Source of the DNA: Ctenosaura bakeri
Lineage: Eukaryota; Chordata; Lepidosauria; Squamata; Iguanidae
Direction: 5' to 3'
DNA: 64,000 nt
Assembly: GCA_948474755.1 (NCBI GenBank)
Contig: CAOLHI010000389.1
Span: forward strand, 558,001 to 622,000
Below the pieces are notes generated by a model. The model did no database searches. It was not told the origin of the DNA and was given only the letters and a program-made list of their open reading frames with translations. Both the position numbers and the translations under genes were made by a program. Positions 53,722 through 64,000 of the stretch are shown piece after piece; position 1 is the stretch's first letter; each line of letters opens with the position of its first letter.

Positions 53722-56700
53722 TATTATTGGAAACTCCCAAATAGTTTAATAACAGTTTAAAATAAGGATTTCTGTGTTCAGCTCCACTCACTGAATAGCA
53801 TATGGTGTTTATGATTGAGAAAGAGGAGAGAAAGAAATGTAAGAATAGATGTGAAATTCTGATACTCTGTCTTCTACTTTCAACATATTTTGGATATGTT
53901 AGCTTTGCTGAGAGGGACAGGGGATAGCCATCTCTCCATCATTCTCAGCTTGTGCCAAACCGGACACTGTCAAGGAGGACATATTGGCCCAAGGCAAGTA
54001 TTGTGTTCTCACATGAAGATTAGTGAGGTACATAGTCAAGCTCTTGAGACTAAACCAAAGAACAGCTGGCAAATTGATGCCTGTAAGGCAATCTGCTCCT
54101 ATCCCTTCCTTGTTTCATTGACATATCTGCTTTGTTAGCATTTGTCCTTAATATTTTATAAAAACCTTTCTCAGGTGGCAAGCTGAAAAGTCAGACCTCC
54201 TTTATTGTTTCAGAGAAGGGTCTGTCAAACTATCCTCAAATAACAATTTGTATTGTTTGCCTTTAGGAACTCTGCTTAGCGTAGTCTCCTTTTAGTGGTC
54301 TCATCAGGCCAGTAAAATACCCGTGCACTTAAGAATCGTTAGAGGATGGTTAGTTGTTCATGAACGCTAGTGAAGCCAAAGAGAGCAGCATGCAGATATG
54401 AATAAATCTTGTGTTTACTTGCCATTGCTCTCTCTGTAAATTTCATATGCTGTAGTAGTGGTGTAAGAAATTGTCACATATTAAATATTTTCTTGAGTAT
54501 ATAAATCATTTGTAGATGTTATGACACAGTCTGTAATGGATATGAAGGGGTTACCTTGCATATAGAGTAGTGAACACCCAAGTTAGGTCACACTGAATCC
54601 TTCAACCTCACATCCTGAACATTCCCAGAGATAAGGTACTGCACACACTATTTTGCTTCCTGATCTTTTAGCTGAGGATTGAGCAGGCTTCAGCTCCACT
54701 GCCACTCTTCTGCCAAGAGGAGCTCATGCCAAAAATGTCCAACACACAAGTTTCTGCCAAGCTGTGAGAAACAAGGAAGGGATCTTGGTATAGCTGATCT
54801 GAGCTTCTTCTGTTTAGTTCTTTGGGAACAACATATAAGCATACTTCATAGTTTTTCCCAAAGGGCCAGGAACAGGCCTGGAGTGCCTTAGGGAAGGATG
54901 TTCCACCATTTTATCAAAGAGCTAATAGAAGATTTGGCTTTTCTATGCTGTGAAACACCTGCTGTATCTGTTTTCCAGTGAAATCTTATTTTACAGCACT
55001 TGCTTATGCAAATCTTCACAATGTATGGATCTCCTGGGGAAGTTTGGTTGGATCCAGACCAGTCTGGAACAGCTACTTACTGATTTGGATGGCCTTGGAT
55101 ATGTTATTCTAGGACTGAACATGCCAGGAACTTCACATCTCATCTGTTGTGTCATAGGCAAGTGGTGCTTGTTTATTTTCTGCTGGATACAGCTATATCC
55201 ATGGACAACTGGAAAGAAATGACTAAACTATACAGCCTCTAAATAATGCTGAAACCAGGGTATTTCAGGCCACCAGCTGCTCATCACCAGATGAGAGACA
55301 GCTCATCTTCAGATGCCAGGGATCACTAGTACAGTGGAGAGGACCAAACCTCAAACCACCTGTTCTTGGGCTTGGCACAGTATGGCTCTGTGAAATGCCA
55401 AATATATTGCCTGTCCATAGAATAAGGAATTAGAGCTTGAAAATAACAAAGTAGGTTTGCAGTTTTTAAAAGTTCTGGAATTCCTTATTGTTTGCTGGGC
55501 GCCTGGAGAGTGTTTGGAAACAAATCAAGTGTTTCAACGATGGCAGTCTCAAACTATTTCTAATATTCACCCATCTCCATATATGCAGCTGCAGGGAAGT
55601 ATATGGGTGTGATCTGGCTACCATGCTTAGCTTATGTATGGTAGGGGTCGTACATCACAGTTTTAGCCATTGCCCTGTTTGAATTAGTATGTATCCTTTA
55701 ATGTTTATTTATGGAAAATACTTACATCCTGCCCCTCAAAAATTAGATTCCTGAGGTGAAATTGAACATGTCCCAGGATGCCAAACATGCTCAGAGATGC
55801 CAGAACATGCCTCAAAATACTATTTAATATGCCAGGCTTTCTTGGCAAATGTGTCAGGGGTTTCTCTGTAGATGAATCAGCATGGAAAGGGCTCCCTGAA
55901 TTAATATTTGCACCTGCTCGAAAGCCTACCTAAGCTCTTTGAACAAAAGGCATTACTTTACCTGTTTGGCATTTCATTAATCTCTGCATTTTTTTTTTTT
56001 TACATAAAGGTTAGACATAAGCTTGTTTTTCCATCATGTTCTTTCCAGTACTTTGCTCTGTGATATAATTACAGGCAATACAAAATCAGCCATCGGAAGT
56101 CATTTGTCTTTCATCCAAAGCTGGTGCCAAACATTTTAAATGTGCACATTTTCTTTTTGTTACTCCAGCTTCCCTCTCTCTGACTCAGGGCAGTGAGCTA
56201 ACAGGTCTTGGCTCTGTTCAGTAGCCAGGGCTGCCCACTGATGCACTATGTCAACATGTGAGGAAATTTTCAAAATGAGTTTTCTGTGTTTGTTTTGCCT
56301 TTCTCAGGTTTGGTCCCTTAACTTTTAGCTCCCAGAATTCCAAAAGTGAAGCTGTCATGACACAACGGATTTCTAAACAGAGCTTTGAAAAGTTGTTTTT
56401 TGTTTGTTCTACAACTCTTGAATCCCCGGGCAGAATGGCCAAGGAGGATTCTGTCTGGGTCACTTGGATTGAAAGACAACTGAAAATATAGTATACATAT
56501 AAACCTAGTATAAATCCTATGGATATATGTAATTACATATGGGTAACAATCACTGTTGTGAAACAGAGTTATCAATTACTGTTAATATATATTTATACCA
56601 GATAAATTGCTGTAGTTAGCAGAGGATGTAATACTTTGAATTTTTTACAATGCAGTTAACAGACGGTATCTTAAGTTACAGGAACCATAAACGTAGATGG

Positions 56701-56796
56701 TAATAATAACAATAAACAAATTCTGCAAAACAGTCAGTGTAACTTTTCATTCTCTCTCTTAATCCACCAGTTGTTTGGGCTGCAGTCACAATAATA

Positions 56797-57065
56797 ATGC
56801 AAAGAGCAAGTAGCTGCCTGGTTTCTAAACTCATTATCAGATGATGTTTGTAAAGAATATGCTGCTACTCAGTTTAGACTAGAATCTCCTTGTCTATTGA
56901 TAAACAACACAAGCAGTCCCAGTAAACATGCAGAGAGTGAGTTGCTACCCAATATACAGTCTCGTTATCAGTTAATGTTTATAGTCAAATGGGAATGCAA
57001 GCAAAGAGTATATTGTTACTTAGTCTCATAGTCCATAGATGTTCATAAACAAACAAAAACAGCCC
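56797..57065. repeat. Degenerate tandem repeat, about four units of 60-75 bp
   Basis: Four successive units share the order: an AAAGAGcaagTaGcTgCt motif, a cTcaTTaTCagaTgATGTTtgt-type stretch, then TAaacaAAcacaag. The units begin near 56797, 56854, 56928 and 56996. They differ a lot, so the array is old. Family unknown. Confidence 0.55.
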
Positions 57066-57235
57066 AGGAATATCAAAACGTTTTCTGAAAACTTCTTCAT
57101 TTATTATTAATGCCTCTACTTTGCTTCGTAATCCAAATATGTACAGTTCTAAGTTCTGCTTCCAACCCTGAAGATTGTGCTTGTTGCTGGGAATTCAGGT
57201 GTTTTATCTCCCAGAGAGTTCTTGAACAAAATATA

Positions 57236-57641
57236 CAGTAGGCCTGCTTATAACACAAGGGTCTGTTCTAGGATCCTTTGCATTGTATAATTTTTGCATA
57301 AAGCATGGAAGCCTTTTTTAATGTTTTTATTCTGGTCTCTCATTTGTGCACACAGCAGTGGCAGTATGTGTATGCTGACCCTGCTCTCTCATTTGCAAAT
57401 GACAGAGCAGGATTGGCACCCCCCTCGTCGCTGACCAGGCTGATGTTGTTGCTGGTGACTTCGGCAGGGGCACAGCAACAGGGAGATGTGCCAATCCTGC
57501 TTTCTTTTTTGCAAACTAGCGAGCGTGATTGGCGTGCACGCACACGCACACACACACACTCTTCTGCGGTGTCCCTGCCAAAGCTTCTCATGTATAATTG
57601 AAACTGTGTAAAACTAACTTGCTTTAAATGTGGACCTACTT
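57236..57641. mobile_element. Tc1/mariner (pogo-type) nonautonomous element with TA duplication
   Basis: Left end CAGTAGGCCTGCTTATAA and right end (reversed) AAGTAGGTCCACATTTAA, flanked by TA (57234-57235 and 57642-57643). Inside there are two copies of a gagcaggattggca / tgccaatcctgct motif that mirror each other, and a (CA)n/(CG) stretch near 57539-57560. Confidence 0.7.
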
Positions 57642-59751
57642 TATATCCTAAAGTTGAGAGAAATGTGTGTAGGCCAAGATTGTCTACAGAATACACGGCA
57701 GTCTTTGTAGACTTACCAGAGCATATGTTCACATGTCATACCTTGTTCATGTGTCATGCCTTGTAGAATTGTCGATCTTTCTCCCAAGTATCTGATGATT
57801 GGTCAAACAGAGCAGCAGGGATTCCCTTTTTCCCCCTGGACATAACATAGACAGTTACAGGGGATGTGATTGGAGGGAGAAGGTGACACAAGAGGTTCTG
57901 TGAGTTAGGTTTAAACCTCTGTCGGTTGGATTTAAGGCCTTATAGAGAATAACAGGATTGCGAAGATGACATATTGTATAAAAATAGGAGTGTACTAAAC
58001 TGCTGCACATTCATTTGTGTTTGTATGTTATCAGATGCTACTGGGTATTTTCTCTCATGGTATAATGGAAAAACAAGATGGCCTGATGGTTTCTCCCTCA
58101 GGAGCAGCTTGTAGCAATGGAACATCTTTTTCCAGATTCCCTGCCCTCATCTCTTTTTCTGGATACCAATGTTCCTTGCACTCCTTGAACCATGATCCAG
58201 TGATAACTACCTACAGGTGGATGCATCTTCTCCCATCCCAAACAATATATCGATGCAAACCAGTCAGTTTGCAAAGATGTCTCCACTTTTCATTCAGAGA
58301 GAGAGAGTTCTTGAATCACTTTAAAAAGTAGCTTTCATACAAACACAGTTTCCACATCACTTTGATAAGAGAATTTGGAATGTTATCGTTAAAAAGAGGT
58401 TAGTCTTTGTATGGTAATCTTTTACAAAACTGCCTTGTTAATATTGCTTGTTCCTTGTTGTTTAAAGAATGATACATTGGGAATGTGTAGTTTAATTTAA
58501 CTGTACTTAACTGCATGTGGGCAAAGGATTAGTTTTTGCCCTGTGTGGTAAGCTGGATTTGGCACTGCCTATGATTTATTCACTTCTCACAAACTGTAGA
58601 CATCATAATTTAACTGTACCAGGAAAAATAATGTTTGGATTACAAGTTCTACAAGTACAAAGCATGGATTATGATTGTTTGCTGAAGTCCCATGCACTTG
58701 CCCACTTGTGTAATAAAACAAGAATTCATGAATGGTAATCATTTCTGCCAATGAATCCCTTGCTGGTTGTTCTAGTGTGAATTTGGCCTCAGTTGATTGA
58801 AAATTTATTGTGGATTCTATCTAAAACTGCTACTTCCTTTATGATAAAAGGATCATTGTACAGGGATATGCATGACTGGGAAGATGGATAGAAGCTCATT
58901 GGCTGAGAATGGAGTGCTTTGTTATCATGAGCAAATCATATTAATCTGCCTTTTTTTACCTGTTTTCCTCTGCCCATGGCTGTGCATGTCTGTATTTGCC
59001 AGAAGTTCTTCTAATGATTCTGTTGAAAGTATACAGAGCAGCCTATAATACTTACCTGGAAATGCATAAGGGAAAAACATATCAATTTTTCACTGAATTC
59101 TCTATTAACACCTTAAATGAATTTCCTCAACAATCTCCCAGCAGCTCAAAAGATATCTATAGCACTGAATATAGAGTCTAGCCATATTTTAAAGATTTGT
59201 TGAATCATGATATAAAATGGATAACTGGAAAATATGTTGATAGATCTTAAAATGGATTTGAACATTTTAATTTTTTTTATGTTGGTCCTCTACCATAACA
59301 CCACTTAGCTTCTGTTTTAAAATTTGGTAACATAACCCACTCATGTCCAGAACTTTAGATTCCACTGGTTTAGTTTCTTTTGGCAGGAAGATGGCTTGAT
59401 TTCTTTCTGCAGACGGCTGCTTTTTCCATGAAGTAGGAACAGTTGAGCCTTCCTGCTCAATTACACACTGCTCAGTCCTTTTACTTCTTCATTTTGTGTC
59501 CTTAATTTCTAACAAAATTTCCAAGGCAAGTGAGAGTGGCATGTGGTAGATTCTTTGTACAGCACAGCTACACACTCATCCATGCATTCATGTGAGTGAC
59601 CCAATCAAGGCAAAAACAAAACCTCCTTCCATTTTCCCTGAAAGAAATTACCTGTAAAATTCATAGGTCTTAGTCTCAATTTGAATCCACCTTTAATGCA
59701 TAGTTTAGTGCCACAGAAGTTCACAGTTTTCCATTCAGGCAGCTATAGGAT

Positions 59752-60492
59752 AGCTTGGAGAAGAGAAGACTTAGAGATATGATAAGAAATCTATATTTAA
59801 ATATCTGAAGGGATGTCATGTAGAAAGTGAAGCAAACTTGTTTCTGCTTCTCCAGACACTGGGACCATTTCTGCAGTACAGCTCCACTGTGGGGATATAT
59901 TGAAGCCGGTCCATGACACATGCTATTCCACAATGTTGTCATAGTCCCTCTCCTATTGCATCCCCAGCTGTTGCAATTGTGCGGTATACTATTACTGGAA
60001 GAAATCTGAGAATAGGACCCTTTTGCATGATGATCACATTGGCTGGCGCCATGTGGAAAGGGTGGAAGCGCTGTCAAGAACTTCCTACCTCACAGTGCTG
60101 GAAGTGGCTGGCTACACTGTGGAAGGAAGGAGCATGTTCTGAATGCCACCCATTCACCTGCAGCCAGTCAAGTGTGAAGGGAAGCATTTGGGACATGCTC
60201 TCATGCTAGCCAGGATGACACTGGGAAATCGAAGGATCCAGGTATGGTGCAGAACGGGCCTAGAGCATGAACCAGTGGATTCAGAGTACAAGAAAAGAGA
60301 TTCCACCTAAACCTTAGGAAGAACTTCTTGACTGCAAGAACTATTCAGCACTGGAACAGTCTGCCTTGAAGGGTGCTGGTGGCATAGGATGGGCATCTTC
60401 CAGGAGTACTTTAGTTGTATATTCCTGCATGGCAAGGATATGGACTAGACAGCCCTTGTTGTCCCTTCCAACTTCAAGATTCTATGATTCTA
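59752..60492 (+). mobile_element. CR1 LINE copy, split by a MITE
   Basis: CR1 sequence at 59752-59861 (gaagagaagacttagagata, aaatatctgaagggatgtca, ttctgcttctccagacact) resumes at 60261 (agagcatgaaccagtggatt, agagattccacctaaacctt) and ends at about 60492 (cccttccaacttcaagattc, tatgattct). The two halves match consecutive parts of the CR1 at 50848. Confidence 0.85.
59862..60260. mobile_element. MITE nested in a CR1
   Basis: This roughly 400-bp insert has mirrored ends: GGACCATTTCTGCAGTACAG on the left and, reversed from the right, GGCCCGTTCTGCACCATACC. A CTG/CTA 3-bp duplication is likely. The ends resemble the GGCCATTTCC foldback family. It is younger than the CR1 it interrupts. Confidence 0.7.
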
Positions 60493-60554
60493 AGTCTACA
60501 AAAGTCACTATATTTCTCCCAATGTATGACAGGGCCAGAAGACCTCAACGCTTT

Positions 60555-61090
60555 CACCTTTCCTTTCCCCCAGACTAGGACCCAAGGTGGCTTATAACAT
60601 TCTTTTTTTTTTTAAAGGTAAAAACCAATAAGAGAACAATTAACAGTTAAATAAGCTATCATATTAAAACCAAGCACAAAATTAAAACAATTTAAAATAT
60701 TTAAGAAGATAACAAAGAAGGGCTTCTGCTTGTTGCTATATTTTTACCTTTTTAAAAAAATGTTTTAAGTGTGTTTTGAACTGTTTTAACTTTGTGTTTT
60801 AATAGTGTTTTAGCTGTGCTTTATTTTAATTTGTTGTGAGCTGCCGTGGGTCCTCTGCTAGGAGAAAGGCAGGATATAAATTTAATAAGGGGAAATAACT
60901 CAACACCTCCATTAAAAAGGCCTTCTGCAGCAACCAGTTAGTGGCCACATGTTTGTCTGAGTAAAAAGGCCTTTGCCTGTCAGCAGAAGGAACAGAGCAG
61001 AATGGACAACTTTCCAGGGTCAGGACCCACAGGTGCCTTCTGCTGAGTAGCAGAGGGTCACATCTAAGCCTGAGTCTTGGCCCCCTCCTT
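60555..61090. mobile_element. CR1/L2-group LINE tails in opposite directions
   Basis: A - strand tail (ctttcccccagactaggacc, ccaaggtggcttataac) at 60555-60600 and - strand body near 60900-61070 (aaaaaggcctttgcctgtca) surround a + strand tail at 60740-60895 (gtgagctgccgtgggtcctc, gagaaaggcaggatataaat). This looks like one copy inserted into another of the same family. Confidence 0.55.
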
Positions 61091-63039
61091 TAAGCTGAGA
61101 ATGGCCTTCTAGGATCAAAGAGCTTGGAGGCCATGTTTGGTTTTGGAAAAATGGGACAGATTTGAAAATTAGGCTTCATTCCACTCCTTGCACATTCTGT
61201 ACAACTTCTTCTCCATCTTTTTCTCTTGATCAGACTTGTCAGTGTCTTTTGGCGAGAGTTAACACTGCTGGAGTACTGTATCTGAGTGCAAGGAGAAGTT
61301 GCAGGCTTTACACTGATGGAAACATACAACACAGAGTCTAATTCTGTTACCTTGAGGCCAAACCTTGTCTTTTGTGATGGAGCCAATTTTAATAGGCTGT
61401 GGGACTGACAACCTCGAATTTGAAAACCTTTTGGGTAGTAATCTTTCCCAGACATCTTTGAATGCCTCAAGCACTTGTTTTTGCCGTCACCTGCTGTAGT
61501 TTTAGAAATTATAATTATGCATCTGGTCTCTGACTTGTGGATGAATTGGATTAAGTGCCTTGTAATGAGAGCTTTTCTTTTGTTGCTGAGCAGCTGAGTG
61601 GGTGTGCTACTTAAGATTTGTATACTTAACCCCGTGCTGTTGGGGCATTAGGTCTGAAGGCAGGGCAGCAGGCAGATTCCACCAGTTGGCAGACCTGGGC
61701 AGCTGTTCCAGGGCCCTACTAGCATGTGTATGGAAGAATTTGCTCCCCACTTCCCGTCATGGAAATCAAAACTTGGACATGTCATACCCTCCAGCATTTC
61801 GCAGATGAAAGCTGAGACACACATGGCCAAGCAATATCAGACAGTGGTCAAGGTGGCAGAAGTTATAAATGAAGTTGTAAATGAGTCTATAGGCAAAAGG
61901 AAACAACTGTAGTTACCAGAGTGCAAGCTGCTTTTGCACTTTGAATTCAGTTTGCAGCAATTGCAATGAGCTGAGGACAAAGAGAGAAAGTAGAAGGAAG
62001 AGAGAGAAACCAGGATATTTTAAAAGCAGCTGAAAAAGTGGGATAACAAAGGATTAACTTCCTGAATTGGGAATGGGGTTTGAGGGTATGACATGTTAAT
62101 TTTGGACTACAACTCCCAGAATCCCCTAGTGGCCATGCAGACTTGGGAATTCTAAGAGTGTGATCAGAAAAGTAACTTTTTCCAGGCTGTAACGGAGATG
62201 GCCATTGAGCATATTTGTGGTTAGTTATTTTGTACGCACTTTAAGTTTGGAACTGTTAGTATAGATGTGTAAATTAGTTCTGCACAGTTTTGATTTGTGT
62301 CTTGCAGCCCCAGCCTTGATCTGTAGCTTGGGGTCAGAAACTGTCAGATATAAAATGTAAGTGATCTCACTCCAACTACATGTCTTATTCATCTGAGGTA
62401 ATAGGCAAATGAAGGTTGGCATGCTTGCTTTAAGGCACAAACATTTCTTTGATTTGAGTCAGAAGTAGTGAAGCTAAGACAAGTGTCTGCCTTTGTGTCA
62501 TTGAGAAATCGTTACTGCTATTAAATCTTTTTGCATAGTAGATACAGTGAGCTGTAGCTTCTGCCTGGACTACACAAATGATAGAAATATTATTGAGGAG
62601 GTAGAGTGAATAGCACTGTGTCAAACTGCAGGTAGTGGGATCATATTTTTATTCACCTTGAAAATGGAACACTGGCACCTTTAATGAGGTTAACAGGGAG
62701 CTGCTTGATCAAGCATTAGAAAAATAACATCCCATCACTACTTGCGGTATGAAGTTATACTGTCCACTTTACCCCCCCCCCCACTTTACATAATGATAGG
62801 ATATACACATTATTAAGACTTATGGAAAATTGCATTTGAGTGTCCCCACTCACAGAAAACTCTATAGGGGAGGACATTAGCACAGTGGAAAGGTGGCTGT
62901 TGTATTCTTTTGAGCCTAATAATTTAGTTATTTGTGCATCTTACTAACATCTATATTGGGGTGGATAGAGATAATTTTTAAAATGGCAGTGCTGCCCCCA
63001 CTCTAAAGCAGGACCATATAGAAATACACACACACATCT

Positions 63040-64000
63040 CCCATCTTTCCCCTGGTTTGGGGCTCAAGGTAGGTTACCACATAGATGAAAACCAAGTACA
63101 GCTAAAAATATAGTAATAAAAATGTTTCTAAAAACAGTGAAGCAATTCTATTTAAAAAACAACTGTAAAACAATTTAAAATTCATTCAAAGCATAGTAAA
63201 GATGGTAAACACTCAGTATATTCTATTAAAAGACACAGCCAGCCAACAGCCAAAGGCCTGTCTAAATGAAAAGGTCTCTTTCTGTTGGTGGACAGAGAGA
63301 AGGCCAACTAAACCTCTTATGTGCTTCCGTGGCCTGGGAGCAGGCTTACCAAATGTGCCTCTGACAGACGGGTGGGACATTGAGAGAAGGCCCTCCCCTC
63401 AAAGATGTTAAAACTTAGGCAGGCTCTTTTTGACATCCATATAGGCTGGACCCATACAGGGCTTTGAAACCACTTTGAAAGCACTTTGAATTCTGCCCAC
63501 AAACATTTAGGTAGCCAGTAAAGCTGTTGCAACGAGGGAATTATGTGTTTCCTGTAACCAGGCCCGGTCAGCAATCTATCTGCATCATTTTGGATCCACC
63601 TTTTCAATGGCAGACCCATGTACAACACTTTACGGTAATCTAAATGGGATGTTGTAAAGGCATGCATTATCATAGCCCAATCTGAGGTCTCCAGTAATAA
63701 GTGCAGCTGGCCCACTAGTGTAGCTGTACAGCTACATACCTGGTGACTGCTGAAACTTGGGCATCCAGACCCAGGTCTGAGTCTAGAAGTACATCCAGCC
63801 TGCAAGCCTGTGTTTTCTGGGGTGTGTCACCTCATTCAGCACAGGTTGAATTTCTGTTCCCTTATCTGTCTTTTCCCTGAATTGAGTTTCATTTTTTTCA
63901 TCTTTATCTAGTCCATCACTGACACAATAAACACTGGTTTAGTATTGAAACAGATTCCTTGGAATTAGATGGAAAGCGGAAAGGTAGAGATGAGTGTCAT
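63040..64000 (-). mobile_element. CR1/L2-group LINE, ORF2 C-terminal part and tail
   Basis: The - strand reads WAMIMHAFTTSHLDYRKVLY, MGLPLKRW, LLTGPGYRKHIIPSLQQLYW and LPKCLWAEFKVL, the end of an ORF2 of the type at 15.5-19.0 kb. It then reads tail sequence to about 63040 (cttgagccccaaaccagggg). It continues past the right edge. Confidence 0.8.

Larger units (their letters stand above)
45727..64000 (+). other. CCDC88C: CCDC88C intron 2 (runs off the window)
   Basis: I see no exon encoding the expected continuation (DPRPTNQRINKHVNND). The intron is therefore at least 18.3 kb, as expected for this gene. It is filled with SINEs, CR1, Bov-B, CR1/L2-group LINE pieces and Tc1/mariner-type elements listed separately. 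Between them, 46.5-48.8, 54.2-56.2, 57.7-59.7 and 61.1-63.0 kb hold nothing I can name. Confidence 0.7.

Overview
This is vertebrate nuclear DNA, almost certainly from a squamate reptile. The evidence is intron-split genes with GT/AG borders and a dense load of repeats typical of lizards and snakes: CR1 and CR1/L2-group LINEs, a Bov-B (RTE) LINE, tRNA-headed Sauria-type SINEs, 5S-rRNA-headed SINEs, Tc1/mariner-, hAT- and 3-bp-TSD MITEs, and endogenous-retrovirus-like solo LTRs. There are no bacterial genes, CRISPR arrays or operons.

Two protein-coding genes lie on the + strand in tandem. (1) PPP4R3A (SMEK1), a regulatory subunit 3 of protein phosphatase 4. Fourteen coding exons between 3093 and 25127 join in frame and give the protein from about residue 48 to its stop. 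The first exon(s) lie upstream of the window. (2) The 5' end of CCDC88C (DAPLE): a CpG-island promoter/5'UTR at about 41.05-42.46 kb, coding exon 1 at 42148-42207 and exon 2 at 45626-45726. No third exon was found, so intron 2 appears to run off the right edge. The same order and orientation, PPP4R3A then CCDC88C, is known from human chromosome 14q32, so the block is conserved synteny.

Layout: 1-3.1 kb, PPP4R3A intron; 3.1-25.1 kb, PPP4R3A coding exons (intron 15.0-20.8 kb carries a decayed CR1/L2-group LINE on the - strand); 25.1-about 26.3 kb, PPP4R3A 3'UTR; 26.3-41 kb, intergenic, repeat-rich, including two solo LTRs in opposite orientation at 35.8-36.7 and 37.5-38.4 kb; 41-42.5 kb, CCDC88C promoter and exon 1; 42.5-64 kb, CCDC88C introns full of repeats.

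Most notable: a broken in-tandem copy of two PPP4R3A exons plus the short intron between them, about 1.1 kb upstream of the real pair; a 9-codon upstream ORF with a textbook Kozak context in the CCDC88C leader; a 180-bp perfect palindrome (foldback MITE) 258 bp after CCDC88C exon 1, with four diverged relatives in the window, four of the five flanked by exact 3-bp target duplications; two oppositely oriented solo LTRs, one with an exact 4-bp duplication; a MITE nested inside a CR1; and a coding-looking, unidentified 64-codon open stretch inside a PPP4R3A intron. I do not see a wholly new system. The novelty here is in element structure and local gene duplication.
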